NCBI RefSeq assembly: GCF_037975245.1
Contig: NC_092578.1
Span: 9,404,359-9,468,358 of the forward strand
DNA length: 64,000 nt
Source of the DNA: Apostichopus japonicus
Taxonomy: Eukaryota; Echinodermata; Holothuroidea; Aspidochirotida; Stichopodidae
Direction: 5' to 3'
Shown here: one piece after another, positions 10,701 through 23,200 of the stretch
Layout: every line of letters begins with the position of its first letter
Numbering within the stretch: position 1 is the stretch's first letter
Program-made: the position numbers and the translations under genes
Notes under the pieces: model-generated
The model's input: the letters and a program-made list of their open reading frames with translations, nothing else
Database searches by the model: none
What the model was told of the DNA's origin: nothing

Positions 10701-12618
10701 ACCTTTGAAATTTGTGATGGTGAGTATTTGTGCGTGTGTATGTATTTTACTGATGCCTACCTTGTAAACACAATTTCTCATGAAAGGAAGCTTAGATAGA
10801 TTTCATAGTTGGCATGTGGGTGTACCCGATAGAGTACAAGAAGCCTATTGTTTTTGGCAAAGGTCAAAGATCATTTGGGGTCAACAGAGGTGAAACTGTG
10901 AATACTTTGTAAACATGATATCTCAAGAAGGGAATCTTGGACAGATCTCATGTGGTATGTAGGTGTGTTCACTTGAATCAACAGTGGTCAAAATTTGAGA
11001 ATCTTTGATTAAAGAAACCTAGGAAGTTATATGTTGGCAAGTGTGTCAATGACACCTCATAGTGCACTATCACCTGTGGAAGACAAAGTCATGGGTCAAT
11101 CTGAGATTTAACTGGGAAAACTCTGTTACAGCATCAATTCAGCATGTATGTGTGCATTTGATGCTCAGCATGTAACATGAAACTCAAGAACTATAGCCCA
11201 TTTTTGACTTCATATGTGGTAAAAACATTTTGGTTGACCATTGCAACATTTTCAATGTCATTTTTGTGTTGCTGATCTAGGGTGCCTCAGTAAATCGATA
11301 TATCAGATAAACCGTTTTTTCTTTCATATCCACACCGACAAAAATGAAATCTGCCATCAACGAATATATCGAAATACATCCGAAGCAAACCTTGAATACC
11401 GGTAAAAATAATATTGAATAAAAAATAATGACCCATTAGTACACGCGAGTTGGAGTATATTCACGCTGCAACTGTTAAGTAGTGGTAGCAGTGGCATTAA
11501 CTTTAAATGAACATTCTCTTAATAGTTCTAATTGATATTTATTTTTTGCAGGTCCAAACATGTACACTGGAAGAAAGTTTATGTTGGCAGTAGATATGGT
11601 TATTGTTAATGACCACATTCAAACTTTTGAAAGTGCAATGATCATGCTGTTTGCAATGTTTTTCATCTAAAACATTGAGCATCCATCTGAAGGTGCAACT
11701 TTAATGGAGTTTATCCAGCGGTGAGTAGGCTGAAAGTACCCTAGTAATAGTTAACCATTGTTATTTTGTGTGGACATTCCCTTGACATGGAATGTAAGAG
11801 TGTATGCATATTATTAGCCACCTTCAAAAGATCAGCCGATCATAAAGGTACCAATATAGAAAAAAAATCAACAAATTGCAGTTAACTCAACTCCTGGGCA
11901 GATCATTGAAATAAATCATACTCTGTTCTCAGTTACAGCTGATTTACTTATTTTGTACTGTTTGTTGTGGTCCAAGAATAACAGCAGCTTTGGTAACCTT
12001 TTGTAAACATTGATGACCTTTACATAATTTTCACCAATGGAAAGTTAGTGTAAATAGTTGAATGGCATGTTTTATTATTTTGGAGAAGGGTGGGAATGTA
12101 TGAGTTTGGTTAATTACTGAGAACACCTTCACAATTTGTTACAACTATAGGGTATCAGCTTAAACTGAACAAAATTGAAATTAAAAGAGGATTCACAAAT
12201 TAGCTCTTCTTTTCAGATCATGATTTCCTAGAAAACTGTTGAATTCCAAAGGCTTGTAAATTAAGACAGGTAGCCATCTCAATTGCTTCTATCAACACCA
12301 GTGAGCACACATACAATTGGAAACTGAGTTGTGTCACATCACATATTTTGACCATATCTTACTATCATGTATGTCATACTGTAGTGTAAATTTGAGACCA
12401 AAGGAAATTAATTGTTAAATGGTTTAATAATTGCTAACTTATTTGAACTTTATGATTTCACAGTTCTAATTTTTGCTCCTCTTTGCAGCTGCTTTGTTGG
12501 ATTGAATCCAGAAAAGGGAAGAAAGACCCCCAAATCCAAGAAGAGCTATCCTGTCAACCCAAAAATTTTGGCTTTGGTTGGAAACCTGAAAGAATTTGAG
12601 TCAGATTGGACAGTCTAA
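7767..12618 (+). pseudogene. SAM-domain (SAMD3-like) second gene of the CACTA element, broken
   Basis: Five exons with GT-AG introns fit: 7767-8001, 9175-10090, 10540-10606, 11552-11720 and 12489-12618. All joins keep phase. Exon 1 encodes a SAM-like helical domain of about 70 residues (IMQHLPSLPLEMVDKVVEQL ... EDLSSVLKPIQRRKLL). Exon 2 has a Ser-rich linker, a KQRPTPKDRREMIRIL helix, then the blocks IIAQKIVREFPEPF, VVGSGYASL and YPFLFEEVGMMGHFEDL. The last exon has FVGLNPEKG and ends ESDWTV. These blocks recall SAMD3-like proteins annotated in fish. Frameshifts lie near 9430, 9690 and 9920, and an in-frame TAA at 11668-11670, so it is an unprocessed pseudogene. It starts inside the end of the transposase gene on the same strand, within the transposon ends. 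It may serve as the element's accessory DNA- or protein-binding factor, as the second gene of plant CACTA elements does; that role is inference. Confidence 0.78.
8420..8443. repeat. 24-bp perfect palindrome
   Basis: AACATAGAACGT is followed at once by its exact reverse complement, in intron 1 of the SAM-domain gene. It could be a dimer binding site or chance; nothing else marks it. Confidence 0.9.
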
Positions 12619-14010
12619 ATGCTTTTCAGGCACTTCCCATGATTCGTCACATTAGTCTGACAATTTGGTAACGTTGAATTATAAATCTAGGTCACTTAGT
12701 TGATTTAAGGTGTTCCTAGTTGAGAAAATGTTAGCGAGCCTCTTGAGCCTCCTGAACTGGAACCATTGACTCTCCAGCTACAGAGAAGTCTCATTTACAA
12801 ATGAACAGTTAAACATTTATACAGAGTTTAAACTATTGTGTTTAACTTTGTTGGTGGATATTTACAAGGTTTTACTTGTTGACAAACTTGTTACAGACTA
12901 TTATTTGGTGCTATTATGACACCTTTCCAATAACTCCATAAACTCTGAAACTCTTCCAAGCAGGTTCACAAATGTTAGAAAAGTTTTGAATCCATAATAG
13001 TTTCAGATGTCAAGTCATTCTGTTCATTTTGTTAATGCTATAAGCTTGATATCTAAATTATATTTTGTTGTCAAAATATAAAATCTCTATGCTAAATTTT
13101 AACATGAAATCTTTTCATAAAACTGCTCCTTCCACTCAAGCAGAAGCACAGGAATATAAGGACAACTTTTTTAATCATTTACGGGTACAAAGGTCAAATC
13201 ATTGTTTATATTTCTTTTGATCAGATGATTTACAATATCTTTGGTTAACAGATTAGTTAATCTTTATTCTTACCTATTGTAACATATCCTTGTCTTTAAC
13301 TTCCACTTTGAACTTTAAGAGCTAAAGAAGGTCACGAAAATTAGAAAAAGTATACAATCCTTATCAGCAATAGAGGAGTTACCACAGTTACAGGTATTAA
13401 TTTTCTGTGAACATTGATATGCCCATTAAAGTGAATATGGTATATGAGCGATATATTTAATACTGCTAGAACATTTAAAAATACATGAAATGAACATAGT
13501 TGTAATAAAGTTAAGTGAAGAATAGTGAAGACACCTAAGTTTCTGTGGTCACATAATACAGTGACCTTGAGTGAACTTTGCATACTTCAAGTGCATCTGT
13601 AAATAAGAGGGAAAGGAACTTTGTTGTAGAGCAATGAAAGGGCCAGGAACTAGCAGGTGTCAAAGCTTAGTGTTTTATGATCAGTCAATTGTGAAAACTT
13701 TCAGTGGCTGATCCAGGATTTCCTGAAGTGGCCGAAGAGACAAATATGGCCACATACAGACTTATCAGTATATTTCCAAACAATGAAAGTATCGTCTGTA
13801 TAACAAAACCTTTTCCAAAAGAAAGGCTGGGGCACCCAGCAAATACCCAGCCATCAATAAGAGATTGCCTTATGATGTTCAGTCTTATATATTACTTTAA
13901 AGGTTTTGACGTTCAAAAATATGTTTCAACAAGTTTTAAAGTTGTAAATAAAAGTTTCAGAGAACAATAAGTTGTTTTTTATTTTATAATCTCACTGATA
14001 ATAGTAATTC
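12619..14010. other. CACTA 3' non-coding region
   Basis: This follows the SAM-gene stop. I see no further exon. An AATAAA at 13947-13952 could end the transcript with a 1.3-kb 3' UTR. The open frame at 13704-13970 has no recognisable domain. Confidence 0.4.
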
Positions 14011-14019
14011 CATCTGACA

Positions 14020-14752
14020 GCCAATTTTACAGACAAAGACCTATTTATTGCAAGGAAAAAGACTATAGATAACATTAAAGACTAGACTTTACCTAAAAGA
14101 TACAGTAAATTAAAAGTCACAATACAGTTATTTTACAGAGAAAAAGACATACTGTATTTCAAGAAAAACTGTGTAAATAACCATTTCAGACTGTTTATTT
14201 TACATAGAATGTAGTGTAAAATAACGGCTATCATATAGTAATTTACGGATGAAAACTTTTATAATGCAAAGAAAAACTGTGAATTACGCTCTCATACTGT
14301 GTATTTAACATAGAATTCAGTGTAAAATTACGGTCGTCGTACAGTAATTTTACGGACAAAGACTTTTATAATGCAAAATAAAAACTGTATAATAACAGTT
14401 TAAACTGTTTATTTTACATAGAATATGGTGTAAAATAACGGTTGACGTACAGTGATTTTACGGACAGAAACTGTTATAATTGGGGGGAAAACTGTGTAAA
14501 TAACAGTTTCAGACTGTTTATTTTACATAGAATATGGTGTAAAATAACGGTTGACGTACAGTAATTTTACGGACAGAAACTGTTATAATTGGGGGAAAAA
14601 ACTGTATAAATAACAGTTTCAGACTGTTTATTTTACATAGAATATGGTGTAAAATAACGGTCGTCGTACAGTAAGTTTACGGACAAAAACTGTTATAATG
14701 AAAGAAATAAACTGTATAAATAACAGTTTTAGACTGTTTATTTTACATAGAT
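14020..14752. repeat. CACTA right subterminal array (~105-112 bp unit)
   Basis: The words CTGTTTATTTTACATAGAA, GTGTAAAATAACGGT and ACAGTAATTTTACGGAC recur about every 110 bases, with copies near 14192, 14299, 14405, 14513, 14621 and 14733. There are more diverged copies to the left. The unit differs from the left array, though both are rich in CTGT and TTTTACA words. Confidence 0.8.
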
Positions 14753-14807
14753 TATCTGCAGTTGGAAATAACAGACATTTCCTGGAAACTCTGCTGCCAG
14801 AGAAATT

Positions 14808-14838
14808 CTGTATTTTAACAGAATTTTTTTTAACAGTG
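14808..14838 (-). repeat. CACTA right terminal inverted repeat
   Basis: The sequence ends TTTTTTTTAACAGTG, the inverse of the left end at 2964, and is followed by the TA duplication at 14839-14840. Confidence 0.8.
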
Positions 14839-14840
14839 TA

Positions 14841-15345
14841 GTCTCTCTCTGCTGATTCGTACTAGGTCAGGGCGGCTACCTAAGGATTCAATCCCAGTTA
14901 ATGGTATAGTTGGGAAGGTTTAAGTGTTCTCCAACTGGGGTCACAGTCTTCATGGTGTTGACTGTGGATCTGTGACCATAGAATCGCTTCTTGAGGGTGG
15001 TTTGGTTTCACCAACATACTGGATGCCAGAGACTTTAAGAGATCAGATAGAGGACATTAGAGGTTGTGCAAGTGCTGTTACCCTTAGTCTTGTGTGTGAG
15101 TTGGGTGCTATGGATGGTGATGGAATTGGATTCAACAATGTGGTGGCTGCAGACGATGCATCTCGAAGTACTATCATATTTGAAAGTACCATGCTGAATG
15201 GATGTAGGGTTAGAAGTTGGAAGTGCAACAACAGCACGCACTGCAATGTCCCTCAGGTTGCCTGGGACGTCTGTAGGCAATGATGGGTTTTCAGGGACGG
15301 CTCGATGGAGTCTTTCTTTTTTATCTGCTAGAGTGGATCAAGAAA
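14841..15345 (-). pseudogene. Penelope-like element, GIY-YIG endonuclease remnant (split half)
   Basis: Read on the minus strand, 15283 down to about 14900 gives the C-terminal endonuclease region of a Penelope-like element. A Cys-containing stretch (CIVCSHHIVESN) is followed by TCTTSNVLYLIS, then YVGET (15018-15004), RFYGHRSTVNT (from 14986) and PVGEHLNLPNYTIN. At least two frameshifts and a stop break it. The reverse-transcriptase part is missing, so the copy is 5'-truncated at about 15345. The CTCTCTCTGCTGATTCG block at 14842 continues the half found at 2520-2963. The family is recognised from the YVGET...RF..HRS arrangement. Confidence 0.75.
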
Positions 15346-15374
15346 CCAGAATATTTTCTTCAGTTAACTTTTGC

Positions 15375-15695
15375 CTACCTCATTATCCTGTTATAAAACT
15401 TAACCATTTGATCTTGTGATCCTATCCTGAAACGGAATATTTTAGACCTTAATCATTTAGAGTAAAGCCCCCAAAAATAACAGAGAAACAGAGGTTCAAC
15501 AGCTGCCCATAATAGGGAAAAGTCGGTAACTAATCTACCTTACTATTTTGTTATCAAACTTAACCATTTCATCCGTGTGTCTATATGAAACGGAGTATTT
15601 TCGACCTTAATCACTTAGTTGATGTAGGCTAAAGCGAAAGAGAAAAAAACATGACACAGAGGTTCAACAGATGTCCATAATACGGAAAAGTAATA
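15375..15695. repeat. 160-bp tandem duplication, diverged
   Basis: CTACCT followed by AAACTTAACCATTT, GAAACGGA, TATTTT, GACCTTAATCA and CAGAGGTTCAACAG occurs at 15375 and again at 15535. The copies differ by many substitutions, so the duplication is old. Confidence 0.8.
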
Positions 15696-15699
15696 ACTT

Positions 15700-17054
<1,355 letters not shown>

Positions 17055-17064
17055 TATTTATAAG
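17055..17064 (+). promoter_or_regulatory. candidate TATA box for the EF-hand gene
   Basis: TATTTATAAG lies about 120 bases before the ATG at 17187, a usual distance for a short 5' UTR. No transcript evidence is available. Confidence 0.45.
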
Positions 17065-17186
17065 GGAGAACACGTTTACGCTTAATCAGATTCAAAATTG
17101 ATTACGAGGAGGAAGTATCTCTTAGAGGATTTTCTATTGTTCTTTCACAATTTTCAAAAGTAATTCTTGCAAAGTTAAAATAAACA

Positions 17187-17246
17187 ATGGCTCGCCTTGA
17201 AGTTTTTCTGTTTCTTGCTTTGGTGGCGGTAGCATCGACGTATCAG
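17187..17246 (+). CDS. EF-hand gene exon 1: signal peptide
   Basis: ATG in good context, then MARL followed by a run of Val, Phe, Leu and Ala, then ASTYQ. The donor CAG|GTAAGA follows at 17247. The exon is too short for an ORF search. Confidence 0.7.
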
Positions 17247-20200
17247 GTAAGACGAATTTTATGAATACGGTTTATACACTCTTGGCTCTGAAAAATGAGA
17301 ATTGATTCATGGAGAATATGTCCACAGTGGTATACCATTCAATGAATCAATACCTTACTTTTCTAATAGTGAAAATTTGTGCAGTTTTAGCTCAGTGTGT
17401 ATAAATATAAGCCAATATAGTTTCATCGTGTTAAGAGTATGTCGTATATTAAGTCACTTTTTGGATAGAGAATCATATGCCTATTCAATTTCCGAAAGCA
17501 AAAATCATTATTATGGAACCACTGAAACAAAGAGTGGATTCTCATTCTTTTAGATTAAGCATATTGAATTGTAAGGTCCCTTTTGCGATTTTGAAAGACA
17601 ATTCTACTTTCTCTTATGAAATAAATCCCAATGTTATGAATATACCCAATATGAAGTAATAAAATTAACTTCCTTTATATAGATAGACCTATTAAATGAC
17701 TTTCATTTTCATTGAAACTTCAAAATCCCAGAAGTTTAAAGGGATGGAGAAGTAACGATTTGAATTGAATCGTCTTAGGTTCCGTTTCAGTAAACTTACA
17801 ATATATCTAAATACGGCCTTCCTTTAATTTTTTTTTTTTTAACTTACCCGTCATTCCAACCCCACCCCAAAGCAGTTATGAGGTAAAGGTATTTACAATG
17901 GTGTACAGTAAGAGCGAAACCACCATTTGTGTTACCAGGGGGGGGGGGGGCGGCTAAGATATGCTGTCGTACGGGGTAGAAGTATAAGGGCACGAGTGGG
18001 TTCTAGATGCAAAATGCTGCTATATTTTGCACCTCCTGGAGCAATGCTTAAAATTTGTTAATGTAAATGGCGTATACATCATTTATGAAATATCACATAT
18101 GGTGTATATTTAATTATATTGATAACTTCAATTGAATTTTTCACTCTTGACCAGATCTGTTACCGATATAATCAATAAATGTGTGCGTGTAGATGTTATA
18201 CTCAGCAATAACGAGGCGTGATTTAATCACGTGCTTGTTTCTCCTCTTAATTTAGTTATGTATAAATTGGTATATCTTAGTAATGCAAATATAATGAAAA
18301 GTTTTATCCTAAAAAGTATTATCTACTATATGCTGGTTTGAAGCGGAGTAAGCCATTTTCACAGTTACTTAATGAAACATTTATTAGACATATTGGTAAA
18401 TATATGCTCCAGATAGAGTTTAACGTTTAACACAGTTATAAGCAAAGGTATAAAAATACTTGGAACACATAACACATAAAACAGAGTTAAAGAAGAACAC
18501 TTTTGGGTTACAGGGGTGGTGGATTGCGGTAGTTTGAGCGACGAAATCCTGAATACGTCTCTGCTATGTCAATACACATGCTCAAGCCGTCTATAAAGGG
18601 ACTATATTATGCCCCCACCCCGCCCCCACCCCACCCCCCCATCCACAGAGGTATATACACTTAAACTGCCACAACGTTTCAAACGTTACAACACAGTTTA
18701 ATCATTTCTCGGGTTTCTGTTTGGAAGACCTTTTCCTAATGATATTAATAACATTGGCAGAACGTATTGCGCTCCAAATGTTGCTGTGACATATCTAGTT
18801 AAGCCAGGTATGGTCTTTTGACGATTTCCCGATCATTTTAAGGAATGGTTCTTGTCGCTCCCATTCATAGTTCTTTAAATAAATATCTCTCATACCACGT
18901 TAAACAATTATTTGTTGTTTACTACAGCCTAGAGTTCTTATAGGAATGCCTAGCGATCGCAAAGTCCGATGTAAACTTGTCAAAGTCGTTGTCCTTATAA
19001 ATTGAAACTCATACTGCGCAAGTCAATTTCGATCGTAAAACTGTCTTGTTCATCCTAAAAATGTGTAAATGCCCAATGAGGTAAAATGTTGTATAAGGTT
19101 CGATTTTTCATTCAAAAGTGTTCAAACCCTCTCAGCGTTATATACGAATTGACATTGGGTGTAAACTTTACAACTAACATTAAACTGTATATAGAAGGTA
19201 AACATTAAGTAAGTGGCTTAATATAGTGGTATCATTTAATCGCTTCTTGGGTTTTCTTTTAAATTTGGAGATTAATACCGTATTTGAATTTCGAAGTAAA
19301 ATGTTCAAAATTTAAATATTTAGTAGAACCTTTGACAAAGTAAAAGTTTCGCGATAAAAACTTTCGTCACGTAAAGTAAAAAAAAAACTTCGACAAACCA
19401 TCATATTAAACAACCAATCAAACTAAACTAAACAACATATAACTTAATCTATTTCATGTACGACCCAACTCACCCATTTCTGTTTATTACATATGCATGG
19501 GTAATCATGTGGTAGCATGATAGTAATATATCTTCACACTTATCTTTGATTGCCAATTCTCCCCGTAGTTTTCGTTAAGTTTTCATCAAATTTTCTAAAG
19601 TAAACATGTCATTGTTATCCTCATACAGTTTTTTTTAGCTATAACCACATTTTGCTCAACATTGAGTTCATTTACCTTGTCCTCATTATAAAGAATCATT
19701 GTAATTGAAAAGGAACGAACTTTGTTAACAAGACAAAAAAAGAAGCAAATTAAGTTTTAAATAATTAATTTCATTTTGACTTTCTTGTTTACACTTATTT
19801 GACTCGCGTCTGTCTCTTTGATATCAAGATGAAAATAAAAATATAGGATAATGGGATAATAAACCACAATGTCATGTATCCAGGGATTTAACTAGCTCGA
19901 GGGGCTTATTAAATTATGTAAAAATTAATTTCATGCACCAGTTGTTACTGGAAACTGCAGTTTTATTAATATTTGTATATAAGGATATTCGCATCTTCAG
20001 CCTACTTTCAATAAATTGAATTGTGCCTAACTATCAAGTGTTATATCAAATCATTTATGAAATGGTACTCGAGTGTATAGGCCTATATGTGAATTAATTG
20101 AAAGGTCACGTTAGTTCAGGGTGGTACAACTTTGTTTTTCCAATTCTTTTTTAATAGTTCGCAATAGGCTTGGATATAGTCTTATTGAGTTTATATTAGT

Positions 20201-23200
20201 GCAGACCTTTCTAAAATTTCATTAATAATTATGTTGTGATTAGGTTTGACGTAAAGGGGGTGGGAGCGGGTCGGTGGATAAATTCCTCCTTGGGCCGAAT
20301 GAAAAGGCCCGGGGTCAATCAGGGGCCCTGGAAAATATGGGGTAAAAGAACTATAAATTCCCATATTCATAATATACTTGAAAATGAAGGATTCTCTATG
20401 GGCCCGTTTTCATTATTGCGGCAGCGGCCCGACCTGGCTGTCATGACGTCACTGACTATGATCTTACCGTAATATAGTTCTACTTGTAGAACCTGAAGAG
20501 TATTTTATGCGAATTCTGAGTTTTTCTACTGTCGGTACCTATTTTGAGAACGCGCTGTTGTTCTGCAGGCCTACGCTGACTGGCTCTGTAAATAAAACAC
20601 AGAGAGGAAACAGACATCGGGAAGGGTGGGAGGGGCGGGGTAGGGAGGGGGCTCACCGCAGAGTGCTGGTATACGTTCGGAGCAGGGCTATGTAGGGACT
20701 GACAAAACCGTTAACTGAAATTTTACAAAGTCTATATATACTGCTTTGTATTTTGTGGATTAACCGATACTATATGCTGTAAGCTCTTTAATTTACAAAA
20801 GATGGAAACATTTCACACTTTGATAGTTCTAATAGTACGGAATATTTTGAAGGGATGTATCGTTGGCTGAAGTCGATTGCTAAATTAGAACAATTTTGGT
20901 AATTTTCTGCGTCTTTATGATTAAAACAACATCCTTATAGCATTTTAACAATGGCGAAAATATGTTTTTTTTTCCTTTTGGTGGTCTATTGTGAATGCAT
21001 CAGGCAACAGCAGCGTGAATGACGTCATCAGGGCAATTCAGCTGTCAATGTTTCTTGTTTATAATAATATTTAACTCACTTCTAATATTTTACTCCCTTC
21101 TTTGCCGAAGAACGTAATATTTCTACAAAATAAGTTACATTTCTATTTGCAGAGTATATTGACAACTAAACAAACATTCCAGCTGTATTAGGTTTCAAGG
21201 ATAAATCCACAAAAAATATATATATAATAGAAAAATAAAGATTTGGAAGAAGATTTGCCGTTTCGATATCACAGACCACAAATTGTGATCCTTTCCTCCT
21301 GCATGGTAAAAAGGGGATAGCCAGTAAAAAGATTCAATCAACTATATCTTGAGATTCGAAAGAAAATGAGAAACGATTGAGATACGATTTTCAACTAATA
21401 AGTGTGGAACTTTAAGTGAGTATCACATTGTCTGACACTGAATTGAATGTCCCTTTAAAATCACCCTTGATAAATTAACCAAACATATTGAACCCATATA
21501 ATCCACTTCAATATTTTGTAACTAATATTTAATTATCTTCTCTACAGGCACCAAACTGGAACAACCCTTTATTCGTAAGTTATTCAATTAATTGTAACGA
21601 GCTAAGTAAACATTTCCCATACACTCGAGTTACGGTCTTTGTAAAGTGGGTGGGGGATTGGGAGTAAGATTATCCAAAAGTGGCTGTGAAATTTTTAATA
21701 ATTGAATGAATAATTTATGGAATGAATCATATCTGACGATGAATGATTTAAATTTCAATTATCATAATGTTACTGAAATGTTGGATGTATTTAATCCTCA
21801 TGTTTATATCGTTAAATGCTGAAATTTTCAAACAAGTTTATCAATTTAGAATAATTCTTCCTCTTCCAGATCTTTCAACAGTACGACTCTAATAGAAACG
21901 GAGAATTAGAATGGAACGAGTTGTTTGTAAGTATACGTACGTTATGAAGGTATGTGTTGCTGGGGGGGGGGGGGGCGGGGGCGGGATAATTAGAATGAAA
22001 CGAGTTGTTTGTAAGTAAAAGTACGTTATGGAGGTGTGTGGGGCGGGGAAGGGGGTCGGAAGAACTAGAATGGAACGAATTGTGTGTAAGTACCAGTACT
22101 TTATGAAGGTGTGGGGGCAGAATGTAACGAGTTGTTTGTAAGTAAAAGTACGGTATGAAGGTGTGTGGGTGGGGAGGGGGTGGCGGGAGAATTATAATGG
22201 AACGAGTTGTTTGTAAGTAAAAGTACGGTATGAAGGTGTGTGGGTGGGGAGGGGTTGGCGGGAGAATTAAAATGAAACGAGTTGTTTGTAAGTAAAAGTA
22301 CGGTATGGAGCTGGGGCGGGAGGCAGTGATGGTGGTTGTTTGCAATGAATGGTCACAAAATATTTCTTTATAATGGTGATAAAAAAGCTGCTGTTATCCT
22401 ATATTCATGAGAAGAAAGCGTACATTGTGTTCAGGTATTTTTTTTGTCATATTGGCGAGACGTGATAGAGACACACATTATTGTATGTTAAGTTTAATAA
22501 ATCGAGTAACGCTTATGGTAGAAGCTCCGACCATTCGGATTTGCTGTCGTCAGAACATCAAGAAAAAGAAACAAGCGTCCGTTTCATGACATAATATGCC
22601 TTTTATTTTCTTCTTTTTTTGCCAATATAAGACCTACTAATATAAATAACATGTTTTTACTCCTTTTCAAACAGGAGATGTTCCACTCATTCGGCAAAGT
22701 AAAATCAGTTGTAAGTTAATTCTTTTCCACTTAACATTATTGGAAGTTATAATCGAATACAATATTAACAACGTTGTGTTTGTTAAATTACAGATACATT
22801 GTGTTGTAATATAGTATTGAAAAGTGTTGAATTGTGTTGGGTTATAGGGCCTCAAAAATAATTTATGCAACCCGACAACATCCCATGCCACTTGGAGATT
22901 TCACCGATTTAATGTTTCTTCACACACAAGGCTGACGACTTGATCAAGTCTAAATATGACATCATCGAGCCATATGGACTTCATTTTTTTAACTTTTCGA
23001 TACTAATTTTGTCATTTTTTATTTGCTGTAATGAACTGTCATGGAATGTAACTTTCAAATACAATTGAAATATTGAAGCTCTTAACTTTACCTATAGGTA
23101 ACATTATACTGTTGATATTAATTTCGATGTTAACAATCGGTTAATACTCTACCTATTAATAGAAAGCAAAAGGTTGGTACTTTATCATAGCAGATTTACA

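Larger units (their letters stand above)
2964..14838 (+). mobile_element. EnSpm/CACTA-type transposon, 11.9 kb, degenerate
   Basis: The element begins CACTGTTAAAAA and ends with the inverse TTTTTAACAGTG, and TA flanks it on both sides (2962-2963 and 14839-14840). The outside sequence joins into one continuous PLE when the element is removed, as judged against the uninterrupted copy near 60090-60210. CACTG termini, a 2-3 bp target duplication, subterminal tandem arrays and a TNP2-like transposase together define the EnSpm/CACTA group. Inside are two same-strand genes: the transposase (5037-7770) and a spliced SAM-domain gene (7767-12618). Both are broken by stops and frameshifts, so this copy cannot move by itself. 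Boundaries and insertion are read directly from sequence. The superfamily call rests on family knowledge. Confidence 0.87.

Noticed and set aside
21875-22345. 156-codon minus-strand frame with FYLQTTRF repeats
   Set aside because: It is the antisense of the 75-bp donor minisatellite.
22935-22990. Possible extra EF-hand exon after CACACAAG (reads ADDLIKSKYDIIEPYG)
   Set aside because: No donor follows in a frame that would keep the reading phase, and the EF-hand helices are complete without it.
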